Below, one piece after another: positions 36,401-46,350 of a DNA stretch of 64,000 nucleotides; position 1 is the first letter of the stretch, and each line of letters starts with the position of its first letter. The notes beneath the pieces were generated by a model that saw only the letters and a list, made by a program, of their open reading frames with translations, was not told where the DNA came from and did not search any database. This stretch comes from Otatea glauca. Its lineage: Eukaryota; Streptophyta; Magnoliopsida; Poales; Poaceae. The stretch lies in the NCBI GenBank assembly GCA_036346275.1, contig CM070722.1, positions 66,377,524 through 66,441,523 of the forward strand. Reading direction: 5' to 3'. The position numbers and the translations under genes are program-made.

Positions 36401-37948
36401 CATTTTTCCACATACCGCGTGCTTCACAATGCACAAGTATTCTTTGCCATTTTCTTCATTGGTTTCTACGTGAAAACCATTGGCGCGATGTCTTTAAAGC
36501 TTAAGAGAGTACGTGTTGATTCGAGGTACAAAAGGGCTTCTTCAATTTCCAAAGTTGTACCCATAGGCAATATAATAGTGGCTCTTCCTGAGCCGATTAC
36601 ATATGAGTCGCTTCCTGCGATCGTAGTAATCTTTCCAGCGTTCTTCGTGATCGACTGGAAATACTTAGACTCTCTTAAGATGGTATTTGTTGTGCCACTA
36701 TCAACAATGCATATCTCTTCCATTTGGGCGCTACACGATTTCTAGATAAAAGAAATATAATTCTAATCAGATAGAGGCAAAACAATCCAAATATTACTTG
36801 CAAAATTGAAGAATACTGGAATAAAGAATAAATTGCGTATTTATTCATGAAAGAAGTACGCTCTTCTAGAGCTTACAATCCTTTATTCAAAGAAAAATGC
36901 TAACAACCATAATCTAAAAGAAATGCATTAAATAGAATCTGTAAAATATGCATTAATTTCTGCTTCTATATCATCTGCAGAAGTTTTCTCTTCATTTGCC
37001 ATAATCATGGCTGCAGCATCGATGTCCAGGCTATTCTGTGAGGATGAGGCAAGTGGGGTGTCTACATCCATGACATCATCTTCACCGATGTTGGCGAAGT
37101 CGATCTGCGGGCGTTTTCCTTTGCCTTCTTCTTAGCCCGATATCGTTGATCGCTTCCTTGGATTCTCGACATATCTTCGACCAATGTCCCCAAGTGCCAC
37201 ACTTGAAGCACGTCCGGTTCTGCTGTCCATACGGCTTGGCGTGCGTCTTTTCTTTGTCATCCTCTTCACGGGGCTTTGGACTTTCCTTTGGCACGGGTCT
37301 CTCTTTTCCACCACTTGCCCTTCTTTCTATGAGTGGGCTTTCTCACCTTGTAGTCATGGCATTGACTTGATGCGATTGCCTCGCCCGGTGGTGCGAGACA
37401 TAGTTCTTGCGTAGAACATCGTCTTGCGATTCCGCAACTTGCATTACATCAATCGATTCGCTATACTCCTTGTATGCGTCCTGACGATAGTTACGTGCAC
37501 TCTGGATAGCATTAGGGTGGAAGGTAGAGAGAGTTTTCTCAATCTTCTCCTCATTAGTGATCTTCTTGCCACATAGGGAGAGATTGGTACAAATTCTGTG
37601 CAAGGCGTAATTGTACTCGCCATCGATACAAGTCTCGCAAACCTCAGCGTACCCAATCTTGCGTGCTTGGGGCAAGATGGTGTACTTGAGCTTTTCGAAC
37701 CGCTTCAAGTGCGGTCAAAGCTCAAGTGCACTCTCCTCGACCATATATTCATTCTTTAGAGTGGCTGAGAGATGGTGCCTGAGAAAATGCAGAGCTTGAT
37801 CGTTCTGCTCAGCGGTAGATTTTGCGTCCTGCGAGGACCCTAGACCTATCGCGGAGCGGAGCTTCTTGCCCCCAAGAACGATCTTCACGTCCGATGCCCA
37901 AGTGAGATAGTTACGACTGCGGGGCGCTTCTTCAAACTCACGATTCAC
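33447..37948 (-). pseudogene. gag-pol of copia II, heavily broken
   Basis: On the minus strand: gag (37948-37343) contains YLTWASDVKIVLGGKK and NDQALHFLRHHL. The zinc knuckle CFKCGTWGHWSKIC is at 37169-37210. The protease site CIVDSGTT is near 36700, and the integrase zinc finger start LWHGRLGHPG near 36280. The integrase core (35500-36150) is only recognisable in pieces (SHAAALINFRPSA). RT has LVAQGFTQRPGVDYEETYSPV near 34540 and a YVDD catalytic site at 34159-34170. RNase H (33820-33447) shows GGTAISWKSSKRTLVSTST. More than ten breaks mean it depends on other copies for movement. Confidence 0.85.
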
Positions 37949-38403
37949 TATGCGGACATCCGCATGATTTCAAGATTACGGTTTAGATTATCGTGTAACT
38001 GATAGAAAATGGTTGCAAAAGCATAAAGTGCAGAAAAAATAAATTCATATGCATTGCAATATATTAAATAAAGCAACGGATTCAAATTCATAAAGAAAAT
38101 TCATAAAACAGAGAAATAGAGTAAGAAAAAATAAAAACAGAGCCAAATAAATCTTCTTGATTTTCTGGCAATTTTTCAAAATTTTCTGCAATTTTTCTGC
38201 AATTTTTTTCCTTTTTTTTTCTTTTCTTTTTTTTTCTTTTCTTCCCAGCCGAGTGGCCTTTGGGCCACTTTCTTCTTCCTTTCTGGCCCAACCGGCCACT
38301 GGGCATGCGAAGAAAACGACAAGCGTTTAGATTCAATCTCCAAAATCCTACCTTTCTCACCTTTTCAATTCTGATCTCCGTAGAGCAATTCGTGCTGATA
38401 ACG

Positions 38404-38631
38404 TGTTAAGGAACCTCGCTATCGAATAGTCCGGGGTTCCCGAACAGATCTGAAGTGGAGAACAGAAAAAGAGAGAGACACGTGTTTAGGGAGAGCGAAA
38501 GCGGAAATTCTTTATTGCTAATGAATTCTAGTACATAGGGGGGACCCCCCTCCTCCTTTTATAGCGCCTATCCAGAGTTTTGACTAAGGGACCACATGGG
38601 CCTTCCAATGGGCTATTAGGGTTTCTTAACA
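38404..38631 (-). repeat. 5' LTR of copia II
   Basis: 228 bp partner of 32675-32903. A CTATAAAAGG on the minus strand near 38558-38567 is a plausible core promoter. Confidence 0.93.
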
Positions 38632-38636
38632 GGTGG

Positions 38637-38815
38637 ATATAACCGCCACAGATAATATTGTTATCTGTGGCGGTTGGTGTATAGAATTATCTGTGGCGGT
38701 TAGAAAACAGCTACTGATAATCCTTGATTATCAGTGGCACTATATCTGTGGCGGTTCAATAACCGCCACTGATGGCAGCTATGAACCGTCACAGATGATC
38801 TTTTCCAGTGTAGTG
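38637..38815. repeat. Right subterminal repeats and terminus of the CACTA element
   Basis: TTATCTGTGGCGGTT motifs in both orientations, ending in the terminal AGTGTAGTG. The same array continues on the other side of copia II at 32560-32674, which shows that copia II split it. Confidence 0.85.
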
Positions 38816-39267
38816 TGAACGCAACACTTTGTAAAACAAAAAAATTATAAGAAGTACTGCAAGGTGATTTAATTTGCTGAAATTACTTATCAAAACGACA
38901 CGTTCACTAGTACTACTACACGCACAGACTCAATTTTTTAGGAAGAAAAATACACGCCCCAGACATGCATAGACGGTTTCCCAATTCCCATTATCGATCC
39001 TACAATGGTTAATTGTGAACTAAACTTACCGTAGCCGTCGCCTGAAAATAATGCGAGCGGCCGGGTGCAAGCAAACTCATAAAATTAAGAGCATATATAT
39101 ATATATATTTCGGCTGCTTGCTAAGTTTCGCCAAAAATTTGTGTCAAATGTGTGGCGATCGAGCCATAACTTTGTCCATGGCCAATAAATTGTTGACAAA
39201 AAGTGCGCAATGTTAGACTAAAAGTTCTAATTTCTATGAAAATCAGACAAAGAACCAAACGCTAGCA
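38816..39267. other. Host DNA between CACTA end and LINE
   Basis: No gene visible. A short (TA)n run lies at about 39094-39109. The stretch 39110-39265 may belong to an unclassified MITE (it ends GAACCAAACGC), but I could not pair its ends. Confidence 0.4.
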
Positions 39268-39874
39268 TAACTTTGTTGTTTCTGTAATAATGAAGAAACT
39301 ACACAACATCTCTTTTTTAACTGTCAATTTGCTCGTTTTGTATGGAGTATTATACAAGCGACTTCTAATTTATCACCTCCTTGTAGTATAGCCCATATGT
39401 TTGGATCTTGGCTATTGGGGTTGGGAAAGGAAATAAAGGTCCAATGTTTAGTTGGGGTTGCCGCTTTATGTTGGGCTATCTAGTTATGTCGAAATGATGT
39501 TACCTTTGATAAGAAACAAATATCTAATCCATTGCAGGTTATTTGTTTGTGCATCAATTGGTTGTGCTCATGGTCTTTGTTGCAACGTCAGGAGGCTCGA
39601 GAAATGGTGTTAGTGGCATGTAGCTCTTTACATGTCGTGATCTGGGAACTCTTCATCGGCCATGGATGGAGGTTTAGAACAAGATTGTGTGCGGATTGAG
39701 AGTTTTTTTTTGTTAGTCCTTTTATGGCTTGTTCAAACCCTTTTCTTCATTTGATTGTCATTTGCTAAGTCTTTTTTTATAAGTCTCTTGATGACAACAT
39801 TTTGGTTGTAACTTTGTAATAAACGATTGGCTGTATGTATCTCAACATACAGAGACCGAAAGGTTAATATACTC
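39268..39874 (+). mobile_element. 5'-truncated LINE (L1/Karma type), 3' end of ORF2 and 3' UTR
   Basis: A plus-strand reading from about 39268 gives FCNNEETTQHLFFNCQFARF and then SWLLGLGKEIKVQ, ALCWAI, LCRNDVTFDKK. This is the C-terminal zinc-binding region (zf-RVT) that closes plant LINE ORF2. One in-frame stop follows CWAI (TAG at 39481). The reading ends near 39700 and a T-rich 3' UTR follows. The UTR is cut at 39874 by copia III and resumes at 45365 with a short A-tail. Confidence 0.75.
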
Positions 39875-40149
39875 TGTGAGAAGGATTGACTCAACGCAAT
39901 GAGTATATTGATCACCGAGAGCCTACATATATATAGACCATCTCCTACCATAATCACTCAACCAATTTATAGAAATAGAATCGGGAGGACAATAAAGGAA
40001 AAGATTGTCTAACATATATAGGCTATCTCCTACCATAATCAAGATTGTCTAACATATATATGCCATCTCCTACCATAATCACTCAACCGATTTATAGAAA
40101 TAGAATCGGGAGGATAAGGAAGGAAAGGATTACGAAAGATTGTCTAACA
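39875..40149 (-). repeat. 3' LTR of copia III (275 bp)
   Basis: Contains an internal repetition of ATCTCCTACCATAATC (three copies) joined to AAGATTGTCTAACATATATA, also present in the partner LTR. Confidence 0.92.
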
Positions 40150-40173
40150 CCCCCCTGCAGTCCCAACGACGAG

Positions 40174-43100
40174 CTAGTGGACGTTGAGACTAGAGCGAAA
40201 CTCGGTGAAAACCGGCGAAGGCAGTCCCTTAGTGAAAATGTCGGCAAATTGAGATGACGTGGGCACGTGTAAGACATGTATAGCTCCGATGGCGACCTTC
40301 TCGCGAACGAAGTGGAGATCGATCTCGACATGCTTCGTCCTTTGATGTTGCACGGGATTGAAAGAAAGATAGATCGCACTGACGTTGTCGTAATACACCA
40401 GGGTGGCCTTGGGCGGAGGGGAATGAAGCTCATGGAGAAGCTGGCGAAGCCATGTGACCTCAGCAACAACGTTGGCGACGGCACGGTACTCGGCCTCGGC
40501 ACTGGAACGAGAGACCGTGTTCTGGCATTTGGATGACCAGGAAACCAAGTTGTCACCGAAGAAGATAGCATAGCCAGACGTGGAGCGCCGAGTGTCAGGA
40601 CAACCAGCCCAATCGGCGTCAGAATAGATGACGAGGTCGGCAGTGGTAGAACGCTGAATGTGGAGTCCCAGGTCCAATGTACCTTGAATGTATCGCAGAA
40701 TCCGTTTGAGAGCACTGAGGTGAGGCTCACGGGGATCATGCATGTGGAGATGACACTGTTATGCAAAGATAGGAGATATCCGGCGAGTGAAGGTGAGGTC
40801 TTGGAGTGCGCCGCGAGATCGCGAAAATCGGTCGGATCGGCAATGGGGGCACCTCACCGCGAGAGCTTAGCACAAGTATCCACCGGAGTGTTGGAAGGCT
40901 TGCAATCTGCCATGCCGGCGCGGTCCAGGATGTCGATGCAGTACTGCCGTTGACTGAGGAGCAGGCCGGAGGACTGCCGAGACATGCTAATGCCGAGGAA
41001 GTGGTGGAGAAGTCCAAGATCCTTCATGGAGAACTCAGACTGAAGAGATGAGATAGTCCACTGAAGAAGCTTGCTGGAGGACGCGGTAAGGACGATATCA
41101 TCGACATAGAGGAGCAAGTATACTGTGTAAGATCCGCGACGAAATATGAAGAAAGAGTTGTCGGACTTGGTCTCGATGAACCCAAGAGTCAACAGGAAAG
41201 AGGCGAATCGGCTGTACCAAGCGCGTGGCGCCTGCTTCAAACCATATAGGGACTTGTTGAGGTGGCACACCATGTCGGAGTGGGAGGAGTCAATAAACCC
41301 TGGTGGCTGGATGCAATAGACAGTCTCCTGAAGGGTGCCATGGAGGAAGGCGTTCTTCACATCGAGCTGATGGACGGGCCAGTCGCGAGAAACCGCCAAA
41401 CCAAGTACTGTGCGAAAAGTAGCGGGCTTCACAACTGGACTGAAGATCTCGTCGTAGTCGATGCCTGGGCGTTGCGTGAAGCCACGCAGAACCCAGCGAG
41501 CATTGTAACGATCGAGGGTACCATCGGCGTGAAACTTGTGCTTGAAGATCCACTTGCCGGTGACGATGTTGGCTCCGGAGGGACGCGGGACAAGATCCCA
41601 CGTGCGGTTGGCAAGGAGAGCATTGAACTCTTCTTCCATGGCTGTCCGTCAGTTCGGATCAACCAAGGCGGGCCGATATGTGCGTGGAATTGGTGATAGA
41701 GTAGTGGCATGAAGGTTCAGCCGAGTGACGCCCTTGCGGACGCCGGTCTTGCCGCAGGTCGTCATGGCGTGCTCGTTGATGACCGGGGAGACGCTGAACT
41801 GGAGAGGCAGAGTGGGCCAGCCGGGTTAGCGAGCCAAGTGGGGGCGCGTCGGCACGGCGACGTGTGGAGGCAGCGCCGGGGCTCGGGGCGACAGTTAGTG
41901 GCGCCAGCGCGACGAACTCGCCAGCGCCGAGTGGGTAGGGGATGTCGGCCCGGCGGAGGTAGGCATCCCAGTGGATGCAGGCGATCCATTGGGCACCACC
42001 GGCGATGAAGCGGCGCAAGTCTCGGTGGCGAGGCAGTCCGCGCCCAAGACTCGGGGTTCTTTGGCGGCACGACGTCGATGCATGTCATCGGAAGCGCCGA
42101 TGGGTGCTCAGACAGGCGGAAAAATCCTCCAAAAAATCGAGATCAGCAGCAATGTTAGACGTGATCTCGGCAAAAGGAAACGAGTGCTCATCAAACACAA
42201 CATGCCTCGAAATAATAACCCCGTTAGTCACGGGGTCGAAGCACCGATACCCTTTGTGGTGGAGTGGATAGTCAAGAAAGACACACATTGTGGAACGGGG
42301 CGCAAGTTTGTGGGGGGTGGTGGCGGAGAGATTGGGGTAGCATTTGCAGCCAAAAACACGAAGGTGCGTATAGGTGGGGTGGACGCCATGCAATGCGAAG
42401 AAAGGCGTGTGATGTGCAAGGGTTTTGGTGGGGTGCCTATTGAAGAGGTGTGCGGCGGTTTGGAGAGCTTCGACCCAAAAGGATCCGGGGAGGCTAGCTT
42501 GAAAAAGGATAGAGCGGACTATGTTGTTGAGAGAACGAAGAATACGCTCGGCCCTTCCATTTTGGGAAGAGGTGTGGGGGCATGACATCCGCAGGTGAAC
42601 ACCATTGGTGAGGAAGAAAGTGCGGGCCGCAGAGTTGTCGAACTCGCGGCCATTGTCGCATTGGACGTTGCAGATGGTGGTGCCGAATTGAGTGTGAACA
42701 TTAGCAAGAAAATGTGACAAGGTGGAGAAGGTGTCGGATTTTAAGCGAAGCGGGAAAGTCCAAACGAAGTGAGAGCAATCATCTAAAATAACAAGATAAT
42801 ATTTGATGCTCGAAACACTAATGACAGGAGATGTCCACATATCACAATGAATTAACTCAAAAATAGCCGAGGACCTACGATAGGAGGTAGTGAAAGGAAG
42901 GCGAACATGACGACCAAGCTGGCAAGCGTGACAGGCTCCGGTGAGGCCTCCTTTGGTCATAGGAACGACGGTGGCAAGGCGGGCGAGCGCGTCGTGGCCA
43001 ATGTGACCAAGACGGCGGTGCCAGAGGGTGTCGATTGTCTTTGGCGAGAGCGATGGTCGACGATCGTGGCGGCAAAGATGATGGAGGGAGTAGAGGGGAC

Positions 43101-45030
43101 CGGAGCTACTGAATCTGGCGATCACGGTCCTGGTGCGAGGATCCTTCACAGAGAACCCCAAATGGTCAAATTCAACCGTACACCAGTTGTCAATGACAAA
43201 ACGGCGAATACAAATTAAATTCTTAATGATGTGCGAAGAGCAAAGGATATCGCGAAGAGTAAAAGAACGATTTTGGTGGTGAATATGGGAGTGTCCTATG
43301 GAGGAAATAGGAATTGTGGAACCATTACCGACCACTATGTGTGAGGGATTATGCGGTTTGGGAGGGTGGGTGAAAGAAAGGGTACCGACATCCGACGTCA
43401 TGTGTGCAGTGGCACCCGTGTCCATATACCATTCATTTGTAGCGGGTTGAGGCAACGTCGTGGTGTTGAAGGAGCCGACGAGAGATGCTTGATCCCACTG
43501 GGATGGTGCACCATCGAACCAACCCATCGGCGGCGTGGTGGGTTGAAATTGCGCCTGCTAGGGCGGGGAGCCCATGCCACTGGGTACCGTGTGGGAGCCA
43601 AAGTAGGGCGCCGGTTGCTGCTGTTGTAGAGGCACGGGTGGGCTACCGGGTGGGCCAGCGAAGGCGGCGCCAGCAAAAGGAGAGGTCAGCGGGCGCGGTC
43701 CAAGAAGGCTACGGCCTGATGGCCCCGACCACATGTGTATTGTGCCAGCCCAAGGATTCTCGGGGAGGGCTAAGCTCGACCGGACATTGGCGCCGCTCGG
43801 CGCGGCCCACGCCGTTACCGGTGTTCTTGTCGCTTGCTCTGCGTCGGTGGTTCTTGCGGAGTTCGGGTTGCCGCCGGTGCCACCTCCTTGACTACCGCTG
43901 CCTTGGTTCCTAGTGCCATAGCCAGTGGAGTGCGCCGGGTTGGAGGCGCCGGATTTGCCGCCGCCAGTTGCGCCGGCGAGGAAGACAGAGACATCTGAGG
44001 GGCGCCTGGTGGCGTATAGTTCTTCCAGGTGGAGTTGGGACCGCACCTCGGCAAATGACGGGAATGGACGCTGCATGGGGATGAGAGTTTTCAAGTGACT
44101 GATTTTTTTTGACAAACGTTTAGAGTGATGAGGACGAGGGTGCGATCGTCGACGGGTTCGGCGAGATCGCCGAGCGTGTCGGCCATGGCCTTCAGCTTGC
44201 GGCATTAGTCATCGACGGAGAGATCGCCTTGGCGGAAGGTGTGGAATTCCGCCTGGAGATTGAGGGCGCGGTGCTCGCGGTTGCCGAGGAACTGGTGTTC
44301 GAGAGACCGCCACACATGCCGAGCGGTGGTGTATGGCGTGAGGACCTCCTGGAGGAGATGTTGGAGATGGTGCCATAGAGCCAACTGAGGACGACGCAAT
44401 CCATCTGAGCCCAATCAGCGCGATTGGGGTGGAGGTCGTCGGAGAGAACGTGGTCCGTCAAGACGTACTTGCCTAAGGCCACGAGGAAGAGGCCCCGTCA
44501 CCTTATATAGTTGGCGGCTGAGACATCGAGAGTCACCGGCACGATGGCCTTGACGTTGAGGACGCTGACTGCCTGGGCATGGAGGGCGGACAGGACGTCA
44601 TCGTCGAGGGGAGAGACGACGGGGTGTGGTGCGTCGCCAGGAGGTGCAGCGCCAGAGCCACCGTGGAGGGTGTAGCAGGATGGAGCCGACGGGCCGTCCG
44701 GAGCGAGGCCATGGAGGCGAAGACCGCCGCGAGGTTGGCCGGCATCGGTGACGGAGGAACTGGCGCAGTCGGGAAAGCTGCAGGTACCGCGATCGGCATG
44801 GGTGGAGGAAGTACAGCTGGGGAGCAGTCGAGAAGACGCTCGACAAGGGAGGAGAGCGCCGTGCGAGCGGCGTTGGACACCTTGGTAGCGGCGTCGTTGG
44901 CGACGGCAGAGGTGATCGCGGAGTCGATCTCGAGCCCGTCGAGTGGACGGAACGCATCGCGAACGGCGTCGGCGACAGCATCCACTACGGAGTCGATGGC
45001 CGCCCCATCGGGACGAGAGGAGGCGGACGA
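40174..45030 (-). pseudogene. gag-pol of copia III, long open stretches with several breaks
   Basis: On the minus strand: an N-terminal gag part starts near 45033 (MSSASSRPDGAAIDS) and is alanine-rich. The gag core near 44400-44210 has QFLGNREHRAL and EFHTFRQGDLSVDD. A protease/integrase frame is open from 43527 to 42085: YMDTGATAHM near 43430, TLWHRRLGHIGHDAL, CHACQLGR, LDDCSHFVW, CDNGREFD and SSQNGRAERI. The RT frame (41639-40854) has GFTQRPGIDYDEIFSPV, KNAFLHGTL and YVDDIVLTAS. RNase H (40743-40174) has YSDADWAGC and TKHVEIDLHFV. Breaks near 43550, 42050, 41650 (a stop, at the start of RT) and 40800. Integrase precedes RT, as in copia. The lineage looks Ale/Hopscotch-like, an inference. 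Confidence 0.9.
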
Positions 45031-45085
45031 CATGTCGGCGAAGATTAGAGTGTGGAAGCGGAGGATCGAAAAAAGTTTGATACCA

Positions 45086-45359
45086 TGTGAGAAGGATTGA
45101 CTCAACGCAATGAGTATATTGATCACGGAAAGCCTACATATATACAGGCCATCTCCTACCATAATCACTCAACTGATTTATAGAAATAAAATCGAGAGGA
45201 CAAGGAAGGAAAAGATTGTCTAACATATATAGGCATCTCCTACCATAATCAAGATTGTCTAACATATATAGGTCATCTCCTACCATAATCACTCAACCGA
45301 TTTATAGAAATAGAATCGGGAGGATAAGGAAGGAAAGGATTACGAAAGATTATCTAACA
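45086..45359 (-). repeat. 5' LTR of copia III (274 bp)
   Basis: Partner of 39875-40149, with the same internal repetition and about a dozen differences. Confidence 0.92.
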
Positions 45360-45379
45360 TACTCTTCCATTATCTAAAA
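45360..45379 (+). mobile_element. Last bases and A-tail of the split LINE
   Basis: TACTC is the copia III duplication; then TTCCATTATCTAAAAAA is the LINE tail, displaced 5.5 kb from the rest of the 3' UTR. Confidence 0.55.
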
Positions 45380-46179
45380 AACAAAGTTAAACATAACCGA
45401 CTCATGTGTGATAAATTTTGACACCAACCAAATAGCCCCCGAAGCCAAAGCCAAATCTTTTCCTTTTTATTTGCTTTTCATTTCATGCTGTGTTAATTGA
45501 AGAGAGATTAACTAGAAATCGATAAGCGGCCAAATGGATCGATGACATTAGTTCATGACGCGACCAGAATTTGCTAGTGCGGTTTGGACGTCGTTGTACT
45601 TGCATATCGCCTTGTACTATGAACTAAACTACTACCTGATTATATTATATTATATTATATTATATTATATTATATTATATTATATTATATTATATTATAT
45701 TATATTATATTATAAGGATGGTTTAATGCCATATGGATGGATTAGCGATGATTGCCTGTCCTTTTTTTTTTCACCCCCACTTACTAATCCATTGACTCTA
45801 GGTATATATGCACATGTATATTTGACGAGAGCACTCAAACTACTCAATATATACCTTGTCCTTGGCAAATACTTGTTACTTTTTTCAGCGAGAAACTTAA
45901 CACTTTTGATCACATTATCTGTTCATTAATATTACACGTTAGTTCTCTATTCCGGCTTGAAGTGAGTTTTGACAAAATACTCTATTAATTCCACAAGGTG
46001 CCATCCAGCTTGTTACTGCATCTATCTTTTTTACGCTTATATATCATTATTAGACGGTATTTTGGTCCAATTTTCTTCGACTACGAATTTCTACTCCTTT
46101 AATTTCTTTCTAGTCGGGGATGGGGACGGAGACGGAGTAGTAAATTAAGTAGAGTAGTTTGGAGTTTGGAGGAGATGGA
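45380..46179. other. Intergenic, with microsatellite
   Basis: AT-rich and without a supportable gene. The only clear structure is the pentanucleotide repeat at 45640-45714. Confidence 0.5.
45640..45714. repeat. (ATATT)n pentanucleotide microsatellite, about 15 units
   Basis: An uninterrupted run of TATAT/ATATT units about 75 bp long. A 124-codon open frame here is produced by the repeat and is not a gene. Confidence 0.95.
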
Positions 46180-46350
46180 GCGTACGGTCCCAAGCGCAAG
46201 CGGTACAAGAGGACACGTCACGTACCACCGCGTGCTAGAAATCTCCAGTAGAGCGTATGGTACGTGGAGTCCTCCCATTGGCTGCGTTGCGTTCGCCTAA
46301 ATGACCGTGCCGAGCCATAAATATGCCGTCTTGATCTGCTTCTAGAAGCT
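46180..46350 (+). promoter_or_regulatory. Promoter-like island without a visible gene
   Basis: GC-rich against AT-rich flanks. It contains ACGTCACGTACC (G-box/ACGT cores), CCCATTGGCTGCG (a reversed CCAAT box) near 46276, and CATAAATATGCC near 46315 as a TATA candidate, in promoter order on the plus strand. Downstream (46350-46860) I find no coding region with domain or codon support, so the gene may be lost, non-coding or unrecognised. Confidence 0.35.

Larger units (their letters stand above)
32675..38631 (-). mobile_element. Ty1/copia element II, complete, GGTGG target duplication
   Basis: LTRs of 229 and 228 bp (32675-32903 and 38404-38631) start TGTTAAGGAACC and end TTTCTTAACA. Both outer flanks are GGTGG (32670-32674 and 38632-38636). 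On the minus strand a primer site CGTTATCAGCACGA follows the 5' LTR, and a purine tract AAGGGGGAG precedes the 3' LTR. The LTRs differ at only a few positions, so insertion is recent relative to the CACTA. Coding parts are nonetheless badly broken. Confidence 0.95.
24424..38815 (+). mobile_element. CACTA (En/Spm) transposon with nested insertions
   Basis: The left end reads CACTACGTCAAAACC and the right end CCAGTGTAGTG (CACTACACTGG on the other strand). Both ends hold many direct and inverted copies of a subterminal motif of the type TTATCTGTGGCGGTT, which is where CACTA transposases bind. The flanking triplets are TAA and TGA, close to the expected 3-bp duplication. Between the ends are a TNP2-like transposase remnant, a Tat-type LTR element fragment and a complete copia element. 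Without the insertions the element would be about 5 kb. Confidence 0.82.
39875..45359 (-). mobile_element. Ty1/copia element III, complete, TACTC target duplication
   Basis: LTRs at 39875-40149 and 45086-45359 run TGTGAGAAGG...TCTAACA on the plus strand (TGTTAGA...CTCACA on the coding strand). Both flanks are TACTC (39870-39874 and 45360-45364). Minus strand: primer site TGGTATCAAAC directly after the 5' LTR, and a GGGGGG purine tract before the 3' LTR. The LTRs differ at roughly 5% of positions by eye, older than copia I or II. It is inserted in the 3' UTR of the LINE. Confidence 0.95.

Noticed and set aside
38195..38245. Long T-rich run as a LINE or SINE tail
   Set aside because: It lies in the 5' leader of copia II next to its primer site, with no retroposon body beside it.
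40276..43913. Long plus-strand frames of up to 204 codons
   Set aside because: They are antisense to the copia III gag-pol, which carries the conserved motifs.
45555..45929. 124-codon plus-strand frame with a tyrosine-isoleucine-leucine repeat
   Set aside because: It is created by the (ATATT)n microsatellite.
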